Source: Daphnia carinata (taxonomy: Eukaryota > Arthropoda > Branchiopoda > Diplostraca > Daphniidae). Taken from it: DNA of 64,000 nt. The stretch is taken from contig NC_081338.1 in NCBI RefSeq assembly GCF_022539665.2, forward strand, positions 4,649,679 to 4,713,678. The letters run 5' to 3'. Below the pieces are notes generated by a model. The model was given only the letters and a program-made list of their open reading frames with translations, was not told where the DNA came from and did no database searches. Positions within the stretch are counted from its first letter, which is position 1, and each line of letters begins with the position of its first letter. The translations under genes were made by a program, and so were the position numbers. Below, one piece after another: positions 13,744 through 25,347 of the stretch.

Positions 13744-15262
13744 GGTTCAACAACAAGCTTCCCTCACTCGATTTTCATCTCTCTCTCCTTCGAGTTTCTC
13801 ACTCTGCTAATGTTTTCATGTATAAAGTGTTATTTCTTTCAGTGAAAAACAAGATGACTAACACTAAAAACAAAACAACAAAAAAAAATAATAATAACGT
13901 CATCGTTTAACAAACCTAGTCGTCGCATGTTGTTTTACCTCTCGTCACCCCTTTTTTTTTTTTTTTGTATGTAATCACTAATATTCCCCTCCCCCTAAAA
14001 AAAAAATCTAGTCATCTTAGTTTTGAAAAAAAAAAAAAAAAAAAAAATTGCTCTGATCTTTTTCTCTTTTTTTTTTCATGCCTCAATTGTTCGATTGAAT
14101 TTCTTTTTTATTTCGCCCCGTGTTGTTTGTTGATTCAATACCAAATCCTGAAATATCCGAATTGATGACGATGATGATGATGAATATTCAAGTCATTCCG
14201 CTGCGCGTATATACTCGTGTATAAAAGTAATAAACACATCCTACCAAAAGAAGGTGTGACCTTATAGAGTTGCCCATCAAGACAACTCACAGAAATAAGG
14301 TCTAAACGCATAATTTCATTGTGTTGCCTTTAATGTGCAGGGCGATTGCGTTCTACCTGTCTTTTTGATCTTCAACTTCGGCGTCCCGCCATCTGGCACA
14401 CTTCACACTAAGCTATTCTTACGTTTCAACAGGTTTTCTTTTGTTTTTTTTTTCTTATCTAGGAGAGTCAAACAGTTCGCTGTAGCCTTCGGGTAAGGTG
14501 TTGGTCAAACCCACTTCTGTAACGCTGCATTGCCACCAGGATCGCTAGCCTCGTTCTTCTGAAATTATACCACCGTTCACTCACGTATAGGCCAAACATT
14601 CGTTCGCTAGTCAGCAAGCAAGTACCACCAGCTAGTGAGCTCTTCCTACACCCAATGGCCGAGACGTGAAACCTTTGATAATGATACATATAAGTATATA
14701 ATTTAAATGACATGACCACCTCTTTTTTTGAATGAGGGAGGATTGCCAATCAGATGATTGTCGTTTTTGTTTTTTTTCTTTTGTCAAGCGTTGGAGAGAA
14801 AAGAGGACGCTTGACATCGAGACGGACAAGTTGATGTCTCATCAGCAAGGCGCTTCTTTAAGGGGAACTTTCAAAAAAATTGAACGGGTTTGAATTCAAA
14901 ACGGAAATCACTACCAAAACACGAGCGGGGCATTTCTCATTTTCGAAATGAATTCTCGTTAATCTACTTACTGCGTATCATCAATTCCTGTCGTATAGCG
15001 TTTCAAACTCTCTAAAACCAAAAGAGTATATGACCCAACTACGATTTCTTTAGGAAAGGAGCCTTTCTCTTTTTTTTTTTTTTTTTTTTTTTTGTTCATA
15101 ACAACCCGAGTCCCGAATGTTTTGATCGATACTTTACGGACGCATTATAAACAGTGGCACGCTAACATTTTTATTCACTATGAAGAGAGAAACGCGTTGA
15201 AGCTGACATTAGCTTTCTATGTTTTGCTCGTCTTTGCCAACTATTTTGAATACAGCAAGAAA
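13744..15262 (+). other. LMX1 3' untranslated region and spacer to PDSS1
   Basis: About 1.5 kb without a supported gene. It contains several poly-T and poly-A tracts, a GATGAT run near 14165-14180, and the poly-A signal annotated separately. The last part should contain the PDSS1 promoter; no TATA element was obvious. Confidence 0.6.
14229..14234 (+). terminator. Candidate polyadenylation signal for LMX1
   Basis: AATAAA lies about 485 nt after the LMX1 stop codon, in a plausible 3' untranslated region. Confidence 0.5.
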
Positions 15263-16933
15263 ATGAAGTGCTTTCTCATGGGCCACAGGTTTGCTAAGCG
15301 TTTGGCATATCATCCTCCTCGTTTCGGTGAAACTGGCCTTCTAACCGCGCGCTCATCTGCATTCCACCTTCAATTCAATCAGGTTTAAATATTTGTTGTT
15401 GTTCGTTCGTTCATATTCATTTTTTTCGTGGCTATAATTTACATTACCGTTTTCTATATGAAGATCCAAACTGGCGTTCCGAGTGTGAGCAGCCTCACTG
15501 CTACTGCCCCAAAAGCTGACAACGTTAAACTCCGTGAAAGCGATTTGATTAGACAAGATGTGACGGACATTTACGCTGGCATCAGAAATGTAAGACAGTT
15601 CCAACCAAAACGTTGCGCTTATAACATTTCAACAAAAAAAACAAAACAAAAACAAAAACAAAACAAATGAATCCACGATTAGGCTCTAACGGGAACGCTG
15701 GCGCCATTGATACCCATAGCGCAGTATTATTTCAACGAAGACGGTAAAGCCATAAGACCTGTAATTACCATGTGCCTGGCTAAGGCAATCAACTCTCACC
15801 TGGATCAGAAATCGCCGTATGTTCAACACAGACGTGTTTACCTTGAAGAAAATTGTCTTTGAAATCATTCGTCTTATAGGACTGTAGCGGAGAATCAAAG
15901 GAAAGTGTGCCAAATACTCGAAATGATTCACGTCGCAGGTCTTTATCACGACGATGTGATTGATAAAGCCGAAAGCAGACGAAACAAGCCGTCCATCAAT
16001 TGCATCTGGGGTGTGAAACACGTAAAAGAGCTTCGCCTTTATTTCTTTTATTTCGTATTTCATTATTATTATTTCTTGTAATGTTTTAGTCCATTTTCGC
16101 TGGTGACTTTATCCTCGGACGTGCGATGAGCATCACCGCTGACATTAGCGATGAGGAGGTGTCCGTGTTATTAAATACGGTATGCAAAGTGATAGCCCAC
16201 AATGGTGACGAGCCAAAAGTAGCCCAACTCCTTTTAAAATTTTTGCAGATGATTGATCATATTGTGATTGGAGAAATCATGCAACTGGTAAATGGCGAAA
16301 CTGAAGAGGAAAGATTCGATCATTACATCGATAAAACGTTTAAGAAAACTGCCAGTTTACTTGCGCATAGTTGTCAATCGGTATGTTTCAAATGCTCCGG
16401 TTTATATTCTATTCGCATGTTTCATCATTAAAACATTCCAATTTGTTGTAGGTCGCCTTGCTGTCTGGAGGTGATTCAACTTTGCAGACGATGGCATTTA
16501 AAATTGGACGTGATTTGGGCATGGCATTTCAGCTGGTTGATGACATACTGGATTTCTCAGCCACTTCCGCCCAACTGGGCAAAGCTGCGGCGGTCGACAT
16601 GAGCCAAGGGCTAGCCAACGCCCCGGTCCTATTTGCCGCACAAACAGTAAGCCAGCACTTTCGAGTTGGCCCGCATTCCCGACTTTCTAAATTGATAACT
16701 GTACTTTCCAGTTTCCCCAATTGAACGCCATGATTGCGCGCCGCTTCCAAGAACCTGGAGATGTCGAGACAGCCTTTCGCCTCATTCTTCGCTCGGACGG
16801 CTTGCAACGAACCAAAGATTTGGCCACGCAGTATTGCGACGAGGCCGTCACCCAATTAGCTCGGCTGTCGCCATCGCCTTATCAGCAATTCTTATTCACC
16901 ATAACGCACAAATTACTCAACAGAATGAAGTAA
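15263..16933 (+). CDS. PDSS1: Decaprenyl/polyprenyl diphosphate synthase subunit 1
   Basis: Catalytic subunit of the mitochondrial trans-polyprenyl diphosphate synthase that builds the isoprenoid tail of ubiquinone from farnesyl/geranylgeranyl diphosphate and isopentenyl diphosphate. Exons: 15263-15382, 15464-15589, 15683-15816, 15880-16021, 16090-16179, 16249-16380, 16452-16646, 16712-16933 (386 residues). A basic N-terminus resembles a mitochondrial presequence. The first aspartate-rich motif DDVID (151-155) follows LYH, and the second, DDILD (278-282), follows AFQLV; both are needed for magnesium-diphosphate binding. FKKTASLLAHSCQS and MNAMIARRF also match the family. The start chosen is MKCFLMGHRFAKR; an in-frame upstream ATG at 15092 would add 57 residues. 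The 69-nt intron 16180-16248 is stop-free and in frame. Its partner subunit gene starts only 594 nt downstream. Confidence 0.95.
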
Positions 16934-17527
16934 AAATGAAGGTATATGCCTATGTGTGGGCTCTTCGTGTACATTTCCCTATTAATATGCAGACAACACT
17001 TTCATGCTTCTTCTTTTTTAAATATGTTTACGTTCATGCTGTATTGTATATTCCCACTTTCAAAATAAAACGGCGTTTCTATCAACATAAAAAGTCAACA
17101 TTACACGCGTACGTGCAAAACGACGCCCATGGCCTTTGGCAGTAGGTTTCGATGGACATTCTCGTTTGTTTTTTTGTTTTTTTTATCGAGGACGTTTCGT
17201 TTTTTGGATTATTTCATGTACACCTGTCAAGACATGAAACCTATATCAAATTGTTAGGCGCACAAGAACCGGATTGCTAACATCTGTCAGTCTGGTGTGT
17301 GTGTGTTGCCTAGGCGGAGAAAGTAATCCACTTTTATTCACGTCAAAGTGGTGAGACAGCGCGGAACGTTTCCTTCACCGGTCTCGCTTTTAAACAGAAG
17401 ATTGTGGCATAGTATCGAAATCGTTTGCTCATTCCTAGAGGTCTTTGAAGGTAAGCCTTTAATTCAAATTGATTTATATTGGCAATGTGTAACCAATTCA
17501 TTTGCACGCATACAAAAACAGAAGAAA
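16934..17527 (+). other. PDSS1 3' end and PDSS2 leader
   Basis: This spacer holds a PDSS1 poly-A signal and, probably, a noncoding first exon of the downstream PDSS2 gene. That exon would end at 17451 (GAAG|GTAAGC) and join an acceptor at 17520, seven nt before the ATG. No other gene is visible. Confidence 0.5.
17064..17069 (+). terminator. Candidate polyadenylation signal for PDSS1
   Basis: AATAAA lies about 130 nt downstream of the PDSS1 stop codon. Confidence 0.55.
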
Positions 17528-18778
17528 ATGGCGTTGAGGAATTGCACGACGCGCTTAATGAATCATCATCGTCAGACTGTTTTGATGCCTTTGAGTGATG
17601 GTACACTTTGCAGGCCTTTGTGGTTGAGTTCTCGACGCCTTCACAGTCGTCTGATGGAAGCCGTTGCCAATGCGGAGAAAGTGGCGGGCAATCCAACGTT
17701 CCTTCGTCTAGAAACTGTAGGTAGTCACGAAATATCCAACATGTCCATCTACCTGACAAAACTTATGGAGACTGGACATCCTCTTACAGCCACTGTCCAG
17801 TATATAGCTAACATGCAATGGACTCTCCTAATTACAGTTTTAAGTTTAGATTTGGTTTTTATAGGCGTTTGATGGCGCCTGAAAATCAAACGGATTTAAG
17901 TAGAGGCTTAATCGTTTGGCTGATATCGCAGGCAGCCAAATGCGATCCAGCTGAAGGCATTCTGCCCGAACAGAAAAGACTTGCTGAAATTACACAATTG
18001 ATTTACGTTGCTCACGAGATTCACTCGGGCATAATGAATCTCGCAACTCCAAACGAAGATCTAGAATTGGGCAACAAGATAGCCATTCTGTGTGGTGATT
18101 TCATTCAGTCCCGTTCCAGTATTCAACTGGCAGCCTTTCGAAATCTCAGAGTAAGCCCATCTGTATACAAGTTTCTCTTGCCTAACACATTTTAAAGCCG
18201 AATGTTGCAGATTATAGACCTGTACGGTCAGGCCATTTCGGATTTCAGCGCTTCTGAATTCGTAGAATTGGTGTCTGATGAAAAGAATAGTGCGCTGGAT
18301 AAATGGAAGCAGCAAACAAAAATGAGGTACGTCCCCAAACACAACATTTGTTTTACAATACAACGATATAGGAATATTGAAATAAAATGTAGATACGGTA
18401 CCCTGTTGGCGCATTCGTGTCAGTCAACGCTAATACTTGGTAACAACACGGAACTCTTACGATGCGGGAAACATTTTGGACATGAAATGGCATTAGCTTG
18501 GCAGGTAAAACAACATCAGTCATCTATGACTTTTATTGCATTCTTACGGCGATTGGTTTTAGGCGAACGTTACGCTCCAAAGCTACGAGAAAGCAACGAA
18601 TAAAGGAGAACACGTTCTGGCCAAAGTTTTCCCAGGAGCTTCTGTCCAAGAAGTTGGATCACGTTTTCAAGTTTTACGTGACAATCACGTTGACGCGGCG
18701 TTGGATATGGCCAACGAGTTTCCAGAAAACGAGGCCAAGAATGCCCTGTGTAACATCGCAAGGGCACTCAAGTGCTGA
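17528..18778 (+). CDS. PDSS2: Decaprenyl diphosphate synthase subunit 2, diverged copy a
   Basis: Non-catalytic partner of PDSS1 in the heterotetrameric mitochondrial polyprenyl diphosphate synthase for ubiquinone. Exons: 17528-17799, 17865-18150, 18211-18326, 18393-18504, 18563-18778 (333 residues). Family blocks are visible: NAEKVAGNPTFLRLETVGS (with the usual PTS replaced), EISNMSIYLTKL, LAEITQLIYVAHEIHSG and GNKIAILCGDF. As expected for PDSS2, neither aspartate-rich catalytic motif is present. Intron positions and phases match the second copy at 26.9 kb, so both derive from one ancestral gene. This copy follows PDSS1 directly in the same orientation. It is more diverged from the vertebrate pattern than copy b, so it may be the faster-evolving paralogue. 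The start is the first ATG after the probable leader intron. Confidence 0.9.
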
Positions 18779-20260
18779 CTGATTTTACGTTGATATTGCA
18801 GTACTACGTCGATATTGCCGTGAAATTTGCATTTTCAACGGATGCGAAATTTCACGTTCAAATGTTCTTCTTTTTGGTCTATTTACCATGTGGGGTTCCC
18901 CGCACATCTTGTGCCGTTAAGCAATAGCACCTGTTTGCCCGGCACATTATTCATTTTTTTTTTTTAATGTTTTAAAAGGAAAGCCTGTGAACTGATAAGA
19001 AAATTTCGTTAAAAAAGCTGATTAGAATTTCGTTGATTATTCTCTGCAATAACAACCAGAAGAAATTTCTATTTACACTCGCTTAGGGATCATTTAAAAA
19101 AAACTGAGATAAAAAGAAAGGCGAAATATCCTTTTTTGGGGAGATGCAGTTCATTTGAGCTGTTTTCACTATTTTCCTTTGCTTTTTCGCAATTAAATAC
19201 ATTAAAAAAAACTTGCCTCCGCCAAGGTTTGAAGCTCATTGGTCCCATAAACCAAACACACCTTCGTGCTCATGAAAATCTTGTATCCTACCGAGCGAAA
19301 AAGGTTGCTATCAAGGGATAAAGGGATAAAAAACAGAAGTAATGATTATTGACATAACAAAAAAAAAAAAAACACGTCCTTGAAGCTCAAAACGTGATTA
19401 AAGTACCCTATTGCATATTCACCTTATTATGTCAGGAAAACCAGTATAACTTGTTCGCGTGTTTTAACAATTACACGAGTGCAAAAATGGGTCAACATTT
19501 GAATCCCGACGTCGTCTGCTAAGGAAATCTATATGTATTAGGTTTTCACCTTTTTAATTTCCCCTCGTTTACGGTTAACTTTGTACGATTTCATTATTTT
19601 GTCTTTGTCATGTTTTTACTAAGCAGTTTCTTAAAATGGGAAAATAAATGAGCATAGCACAAAGCATCTGCGACAAACCCAAGTAGGCTACGTTAATTTG
19701 GTTTCGAGGAGGACCAGTGACTGTTCGCTAGCTGTACGTGTTTACATTTCGAAACAACTTTCAAAATAGTAATTTCCTCTTTACTTGCCTTTTTTGGAAC
19801 GTTCGGCCTTAATTCCATTTGGCATCCAGTTTCGAATTTTAGCGTAAGAATTTTATTCATTTTAGGCGTTCCCATCAGTTAGTTTATTATTACTTATTTA
19901 TTTATTTTTTCAGCTAGTGGCCGCCGTCTCGCAACGTCATCTCGTGAGCAAGGTTAGAAGCTTCCGTTGTGTTCGTTTGACGAATAACGAAAGGAACACT
20001 TCGGTTGCGAGAAATTGGGTCAAAATGTAAGTAATATTGTTTTTTTTTTATTCATTGACATTAATATTTCTGTTTACACAAAAAAACTAAGTAAGAAATA
20101 AAAATAAAACAACAACAACAAAAAGAAAAATAAATAACAAAATGCAGAATACGTCATCTTCCTTTTATTGTATAGCAAACCACTGCTTTGCTTCGGGAGG
20201 TTGGATTGAGCAAAAACCAACCACTTTCACTTTCGCAGAAATTAAGAGCATATCCGTAAA
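18779..20260 (+). other. Spacer and probable R3HDM4 leader
   Basis: No coding model was supported. A likely noncoding first exon of R3HDM4 lies around 19915-20025, where a CG-rich segment ends in a good GTAAGT donor. A matching acceptor is just before 20238 (CGCAG|AAATTAAG). The rest is AT-rich with short homopolymers. Confidence 0.45.
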
Positions 20261-21382
20261 ATGGGTGTAATTAAACGCTCAAAGTTCCTTCACATATCGC
20301 CTTTAGAGACTGGACCAGTGTAAGTTGCTTCTCAAATGACCATGTAATCAGTATTTGATGACAAGTCATCTATTTTAGTTTACCTGAAAATGATTCGCTG
20401 CCAGATTTGGCACCGCCAGAGAATCCCACACCTGCTGAAACTCTAACCCAACAAACTCAACATCAGCTTCCACCAGTCAGGGCTTCCAGACCAACATCGT
20501 GTTTTCCTAAACATTTGGTGGGAAAAAGCCGTCCCAGTCGCAAATCAGATAATGGACAAGAGAAGTTTCCAAAAGGACAGAAAAAGAGAAGACGTTATGA
20601 AAACAGTATGTCTGTCCTATTAGTTTTTTGGAATTCCTTTCTATCTCTGATTGTTCCTTCAAGATAAATTCTTGCTCAACTTGGCTGAGTCGGATGAAGA
20701 CAAAAGGGCTGAACCAGGGTTTACTGAACCTCACTCAGTATTTACCATTTTACTGCAGGAGCCAGAAAAAATGGGGGCCTGGAATTCTTTTTTAAACCTT
20801 AGCGAAGATGATCAGTTGGCAATTATTGCCAATAATGAAATATTTGCTTATTTCAACAATGAGCCCATCCTGGATCAGGTGCCGTTGGCCGCCGTCGAAA
20901 AGATTGTCAGCTACCGTGAAAGACGCAGAAACATGACTGCTGAAGAGGCCTTCTGTACTTTGTGTCCTAAATTGAAATCTATTTTCACTAAACGTCATTT
21001 CCCTATGGTAATGTCGAACAAAAATACCTTTTATTAACATTTAATCATTGAGATTTATATTCTTAGGGAATGTTAGCACAATTGGAGAATGAAGTTCTTG
21101 ATTTTTTCATGGACGCTCCTCAAGGAACATGCATTATCGAAAGGCAGTGCAGTTTTGATCGACTCATGCTCCACGCTGTTACGCGGTTCAACTTCCTCTG
21201 TTCGCAAAGTAAGTCAATTTCCTATCACCGCGTTCTTTAAATTTATAGTGTGGTTGTCTACTTACCATGAAGGTTTTACATCTGAAACCAATCGTCGAAT
21301 GACACATATTCGGAATATTTGTCCGGATTTCATCCCACCTCCCATTTCCCTATCCGAGTACATCCGAAAGAAGCGCTGCTAG
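20261..21382 (+). CDS. R3HDM4: R3H domain-containing protein 4-like
   Basis: Homologue of a poorly characterised animal nuclear protein with an R3H-type single-stranded nucleic-acid-binding fold. Exons: 20261-20319, 20379-20605, 20664-21007, 21067-21208, 21273-21382 (293 residues). Similarity to the vertebrate protein is recognisable along much of the length. It covers a basic RRRYENNKFLL segment, WNSFLNLSEDDQ, the AEEAFCTLCPKLKSIFTKR block, an R3H-like core (about 211-257, ENEVLDFF and FDRLMLHAV) and a C-terminal FIPPPISLSEYI block. The N-terminal third is proline/threonine/glutamine rich and probably disordered. The biochemical role of the family is not established, so only the family assignment is claimed. 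Confidence 0.85.
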
Positions 21383-22147
21383 TCTATTGGTAGACAAGGC
21401 ACGCAGTGGTCACAGGAAATACGTTTTCAGATGCAAACATTGACCTTATTTTAAAATCCCTACGCGTACAATGTTTTCCTCAGTTGATAGACCTCCCACC
21501 TTTATTTTTCGTTACTGGGTTTTCGTTTTTCAGAAATCAGTTTTACCGTAATTTATGTTGATTTAAAAGTAACATTACTTTGGGTCGTTTTTGGTTTGCA
21601 CTTTAAAGTTAGGGTTCATTGACCATGGGAAGTGGCAATAGTTTTATGTGTCACCATTCATATTTTCTTTCTTTTTTTTTTTTTTTTTTTGTTTAGAGAG
21701 AAATCTTGTTTACTTTGTTTAATAGTAATGTTCAACACCAATAAGGAGGTCTTAAGAAAATAGAAATTTCAAACGTATTGGTGGTCGGGTACGTTTTCCT
21801 TTTCCACATTTTTATTAATAACAATTCAGTTTTTAAGGTAAAGATTTGAATAAATAATTGACCGGCTTTTCGAAAGCTGGGCAAAGAAAGAAGTCACGGC
21901 AATTTGGCGAAAGAAACATCCGATCACTTGGAGTTGCTTGTTCTTCTAAAAACATGTTAGTACTTCCACGCCGAACATTTGAAACTGGTACATTGCGCTT
22001 TGTCAGCGCCGTAAGTTGCTGCTTTTTGGAAAATGGCCATATTGTTCTGCATCGTATCTGGCACAAGCGCCGACAAGAACCTGGAGAACAAATATGTTGA
22101 AAAGGGCAACCAACATTTCTAAGATGGTAAAGAAAAACAATTCAATA
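21383..22147. other. Convergent 3' ends of R3HDM4 and the proline-rich gene
   Basis: Probably 3' untranslated sequence of both flanking genes. A minus-strand AATAAA (21811-21816 on the plus-strand coordinates) would serve the proline-rich gene. An alternative terminal exon for that gene is possible here (about 22105 down to 21833, Cys-rich, stop just ahead of the AATAAA). It would be used if the donor GTAATA at about 22152 is spliced. I see no recognisable domain to prefer it. Confidence 0.45.
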
Positions 22148-23251
22148 TTACGTAAGAACATAAGATTTTCCTGGAATTGATTTTGCGTAGGATCCAAGAT
22201 CGCAAATGATGCGCTGCATGCATTCTTCTGTTTCCAGGACGGAACCATAGCCTTCCGCAATATCTAAGATATTCTTCTTCATATCGGTTATATTCAATTC
22301 ACCAAACTTGCGTCCGTTAGTTGTGATGGTGAATCCTGAATTTTCAAAGGAAAATTGACCAACAATTTCGTTTGGCAGAATAGCAAATTTAAATCATTTA
22401 CCCGAGAAGAGAATAGCTGCCAACGGGATGACCAGAGCAACTACAATCAGTGGCGTAAGTATCGACAGCCAAATTTTTTGTTCATTGGTTAGATGCTTGT
22501 TATTATCAGGCAACAAAGCAAACAGTGCTTCTTTATCCTTTTCAAGCATATCTTTGATAGACGGTCCTTTTTCTTTGCTCTCTTTAACTGGGACATAGTA
22601 GTAATACGGCCCTGGTGGACTTGGAGCAGGACCATAAGAAGGCGCCGGTGGATCGTAGGCCGGCGCTGGGGCAAAGTTGTAGGCTGGAGGAGCTGGTTCA
22701 GGATATGCCGGAGGAGCTGGTTCGGGGTAAGCTGGAGGAGCAGGTTCAGGATAGGCTGGAGGGGCGGGGGGCATGTAAGGCTGATAAGGTGATGGCGTAG
22801 GTGGAGGAACGTAAACTGGCGCTGGCGGAGGAGCGTATACCGGCGCTGGCGGAGGAGCGTATACCGGCGCTGGCGGAGGAGCATACACCGGCGCTGGCGG
22901 AGGAACATATACTGGCGCAGGTGGTGGCGTAATTGTTGTAGGTGCAACTGAAGTAGGAGCTGGAAGGGGATTAGGAGCTTGCGCTGGAGCCGGCCATTGC
23001 CGATCAACGTTATTGTGTTGAGCAACTACATCCCATTCATTTGCCTGCTGGAATCGTCTATTGTTGTCCATACTCGTGGCCCAATAGACCTGCGGTTTCC
23101 GTTCGGGTTCGCTCTGTCGTTGCTGTTGCTGCTGGAATTTCGGTTTGGGTTGCTGTTGCTGTGGCTGTTGCTGTTGCATCTCGACTCCGTGGAGAAACAA
23201 CAGCAGTTGCACCAACATCACTACGTGCCATTTGTGATTACCCTTCCACAT
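22148..23251 (-). CDS. Proline-rich single-pass membrane protein of unknown function
   Basis: Family not recognised. Exons 23251-22402 and 22335-22148 encode 345 residues. A hydrophobic N-terminus (MLVQLLLFLHG, a probable signal peptide) is followed by a Gln-rich stretch. Next come five or so copies of PPPAPVY(A/V) and three to four of PAYPEPAP, both encoded by 24-nt DNA repeats, and a Tyr/Pro segment. A single membrane helix (about 259-282, IWLSILTPLIVVALVIPLAA) precedes a 62-residue tail with a C-x5-C motif (ECMQRIICDLG). The layout suggests an extracellular, repeat-rich domain anchored in the membrane, possibly cuticle- or epithelium-associated; this is inference. The first true ATG is at 23251, since the frame's apparent earlier start is TTG. 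A leader intron (about 23279-23320) is likely. The C-terminus could differ if a further exon is used. Confidence 0.7.
22687..22930. repeat. Coding minisatellites with a 24-nt period
   Basis: Two adjacent tandem arrays of 24-nt units inside the proline-rich gene. About 22804-22930 encodes PPPAPVYA-type octads and about 22687-22760 encodes APPAYPEP-type octads. Several units are nearly identical, which suggests recent slippage or unequal exchange. Confidence 0.85.
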
Positions 23252-24338
23252 CTCCAAGGAAATATTCCCTATCCTGAAGAGAAAAACCTTCGGAAGCGCT
23301 TGCTACAGTAGTACAAACTCACCTCGTACTCCTACGCCTTATTTCGCTCTGTTAAAACAGGTAGATAATATTGAAAATCAATTGGCACTTGGTAATAATC
23401 ATACATGTGATGGATTGCAGCTTGTTAGAACTCTAGAGCGACGCGATCCACCTGCATTGTTTTATATGACGGCGGGTAGAGTCCAACGAGGCGGAGCCTT
23501 GTTTATTAACGTCTCTTTGACCCGAGAGTGTGTAAAATGCAAGGTCTGATTACCGGATTGGAAGACAAAACAGCCGCCTTGATCATCATTATGCTGTTGT
23601 GTAGACTGTGTACGGCTGAAATGGGCTTAGTCGGTTGTGAGCTGAATAGTGAATTCACTCGAAAAATGTAGGCCATAGTGGAGACGTTGCACAGAGTCTT
23701 GTGAGGCATATCCGAATCGATCCGGATCGGGTACCGTAACGGAAGAAGGCTTTACCCGACTTCCGCATCTCGGTGTTGATGAGAAGCGAGCCCTTTATAG
23801 ATGGGTCACGCATCGTACAGTACTAACTTGAGAAAATGAAGAGCCATGCCGTTCACTACTTCCTGCAGTTGCCAAACGACCCCAAATTTTACTGTACATC
23901 TTCTAATGTTTTCCTGTTTTGACCAGTTGCTAAAATCGATTCAACACCTGAAATTAGGTAAGATTGAACGGATTTGCTTTTCACTTCACTAGAAGTTCAT
24001 CGTCCTCGTAATGTTACAATTTCGGTGTATTTACACACATTTAAGGTTCTCTACAAAATGAAATACTGCATTACTAACTAAATGTTTTCCTTTGAAAGGT
24101 CGAGGAGTCGAACGTGCTCTACTAGCCACTGCCAGATATTTCGGCAATGTTACGAAGTCGAAAACGTGATACAGACAGTTTCAAAAACATTTAGGTATGC
24201 TATGCAGTCATATTCAACGATTATTCAAATTTATGCATTGATTAATTAAAACTGCCCGATTATACAGAGTCGTAAAACACTACAAGCAGCGGACTTTCAG
24301 GAACTTTCATTGTGGTTCTAGTAATGTGTGTTGAGCTT
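23252..24338. other. Intergenic, no gene recognised
   Basis: This contains the probable 5' leader of the proline-rich gene (up to about 23335) and the 3' flank of the first phospholipase gene. A 67-codon open frame at 23506-23709 (-) has no family features. Nothing else could be supported. Confidence 0.5.
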
Positions 24339-25347
24339 TCAAAGGGAGCGATTCTCGTTCCTCGATTTTCTGAATGGCTGAGGACGAACAAAGCACCACC
24401 CACTTTCTGGATCCTCATTCTCATCCAAGTTTCGAAAATATTTGCGGTGTCGCCGCCTAGTATGGTCAGTAAAAACGATTTATTCGTGATGTGATACGAT
24501 GAATTGGAGGAAAACTTTGTCTCACCTTGATTCTTGGTTTGAACAATCAGGAGTTTGCTGGTAGCAGGTGATGGCCGCAACGTTGAAATAAATTAAGCCC
24601 ACCGGAAAACTTGCTTCGTCATTCGAGTTCAGCAAGCAATGACGTAGCTGGTCATCGCAGTGGCAATTGGATCTTATGCAAATTACGAGTAAAGGTAAGT
24701 CAAAATCATAATTAAAAGTAGTGCAATTAAGCAGACATATACTTGGTGAAGATCGAGTTGTTGCACAACCCATTTTTACAAGCTCCGGGGTTCATTTTGT
24801 CGCCACAGTTGTCGTGATCACGACAGCACGTGTCAGTAGCTACATGAGTCCCTAGGTCGTCGAAAGCATTGGCAACATTTCCTGGTCCACACCATTTGGT
24901 GCCTAGAGCGATACGAAATCATTTCTGCAGGGATGGTCTGGTTTTTTTTTCCATTTTCTGGCGTCATGATTACCTGGATAGATGAAATGTATGTCAACAG
25001 GATTTGATGTTGGATTAGCAGCCAGAAGTTGCCTCTGGCATTCGTCGAGAACTGCCGACCATTCCTGTTGATTAATCATCCGGATAGTTGGCCGATCCGG
25101 AAGGTTTTCGATAAATTGAATCTGGTTCCTAACGTAACATTCTTATAGAACTGAGACAAAAACGAAAGAATGTTTGAACCTACTTTTGACCGTAGATGTG
25201 ACATGGCTCGTTAGGATCGCCTCTGACCAGCACAGCCCGTCTGCCGTAAGGATTTCCGTCAAAAATCAATAGCTCATCGGAATTCGTCCAGTTTGAAGTG
25301 GTTGCAAAGGTGATTTTTAAAAGCGATAAGACCACTATGAGCTTCAT
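24339..25347 (-). CDS. Secreted phospholipase A2, group III type, copy a
   Basis: Calcium-dependent sn-2 phospholipid hydrolase of the group III family (the family of the bee-venom enzyme, also found in non-venomous animals). Exons: 25347-25184, 25128-24974, 24902-24743, 24672-24526, 24456-24339 (247 residues). A signal peptide starts MKLIVVLSLLK. A family-specific N-terminal region precedes the catalytic domain. The domain has the calcium loop YPGTKWCGPGN, the active-site CCRDHD with His-Asp, and a downstream CHCDDQ segment, with Cys residues in the expected disulphide places. A C-terminal extension containing GWCFVRPQPF is shared with the second copy at 28.6 kb. The protein is probably secreted to gut or haemolymph; nothing indicates a venom role. 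All introns match copy b in position. Confidence 0.9.

Noticed and set aside
22489..23025. 178-codon ORF on the minus strand, Leu/Arg/Gln rich
   Set aside because: It is a shifted-frame shadow of the proline-rich gene; the 24-nt repeats keep several frames open.
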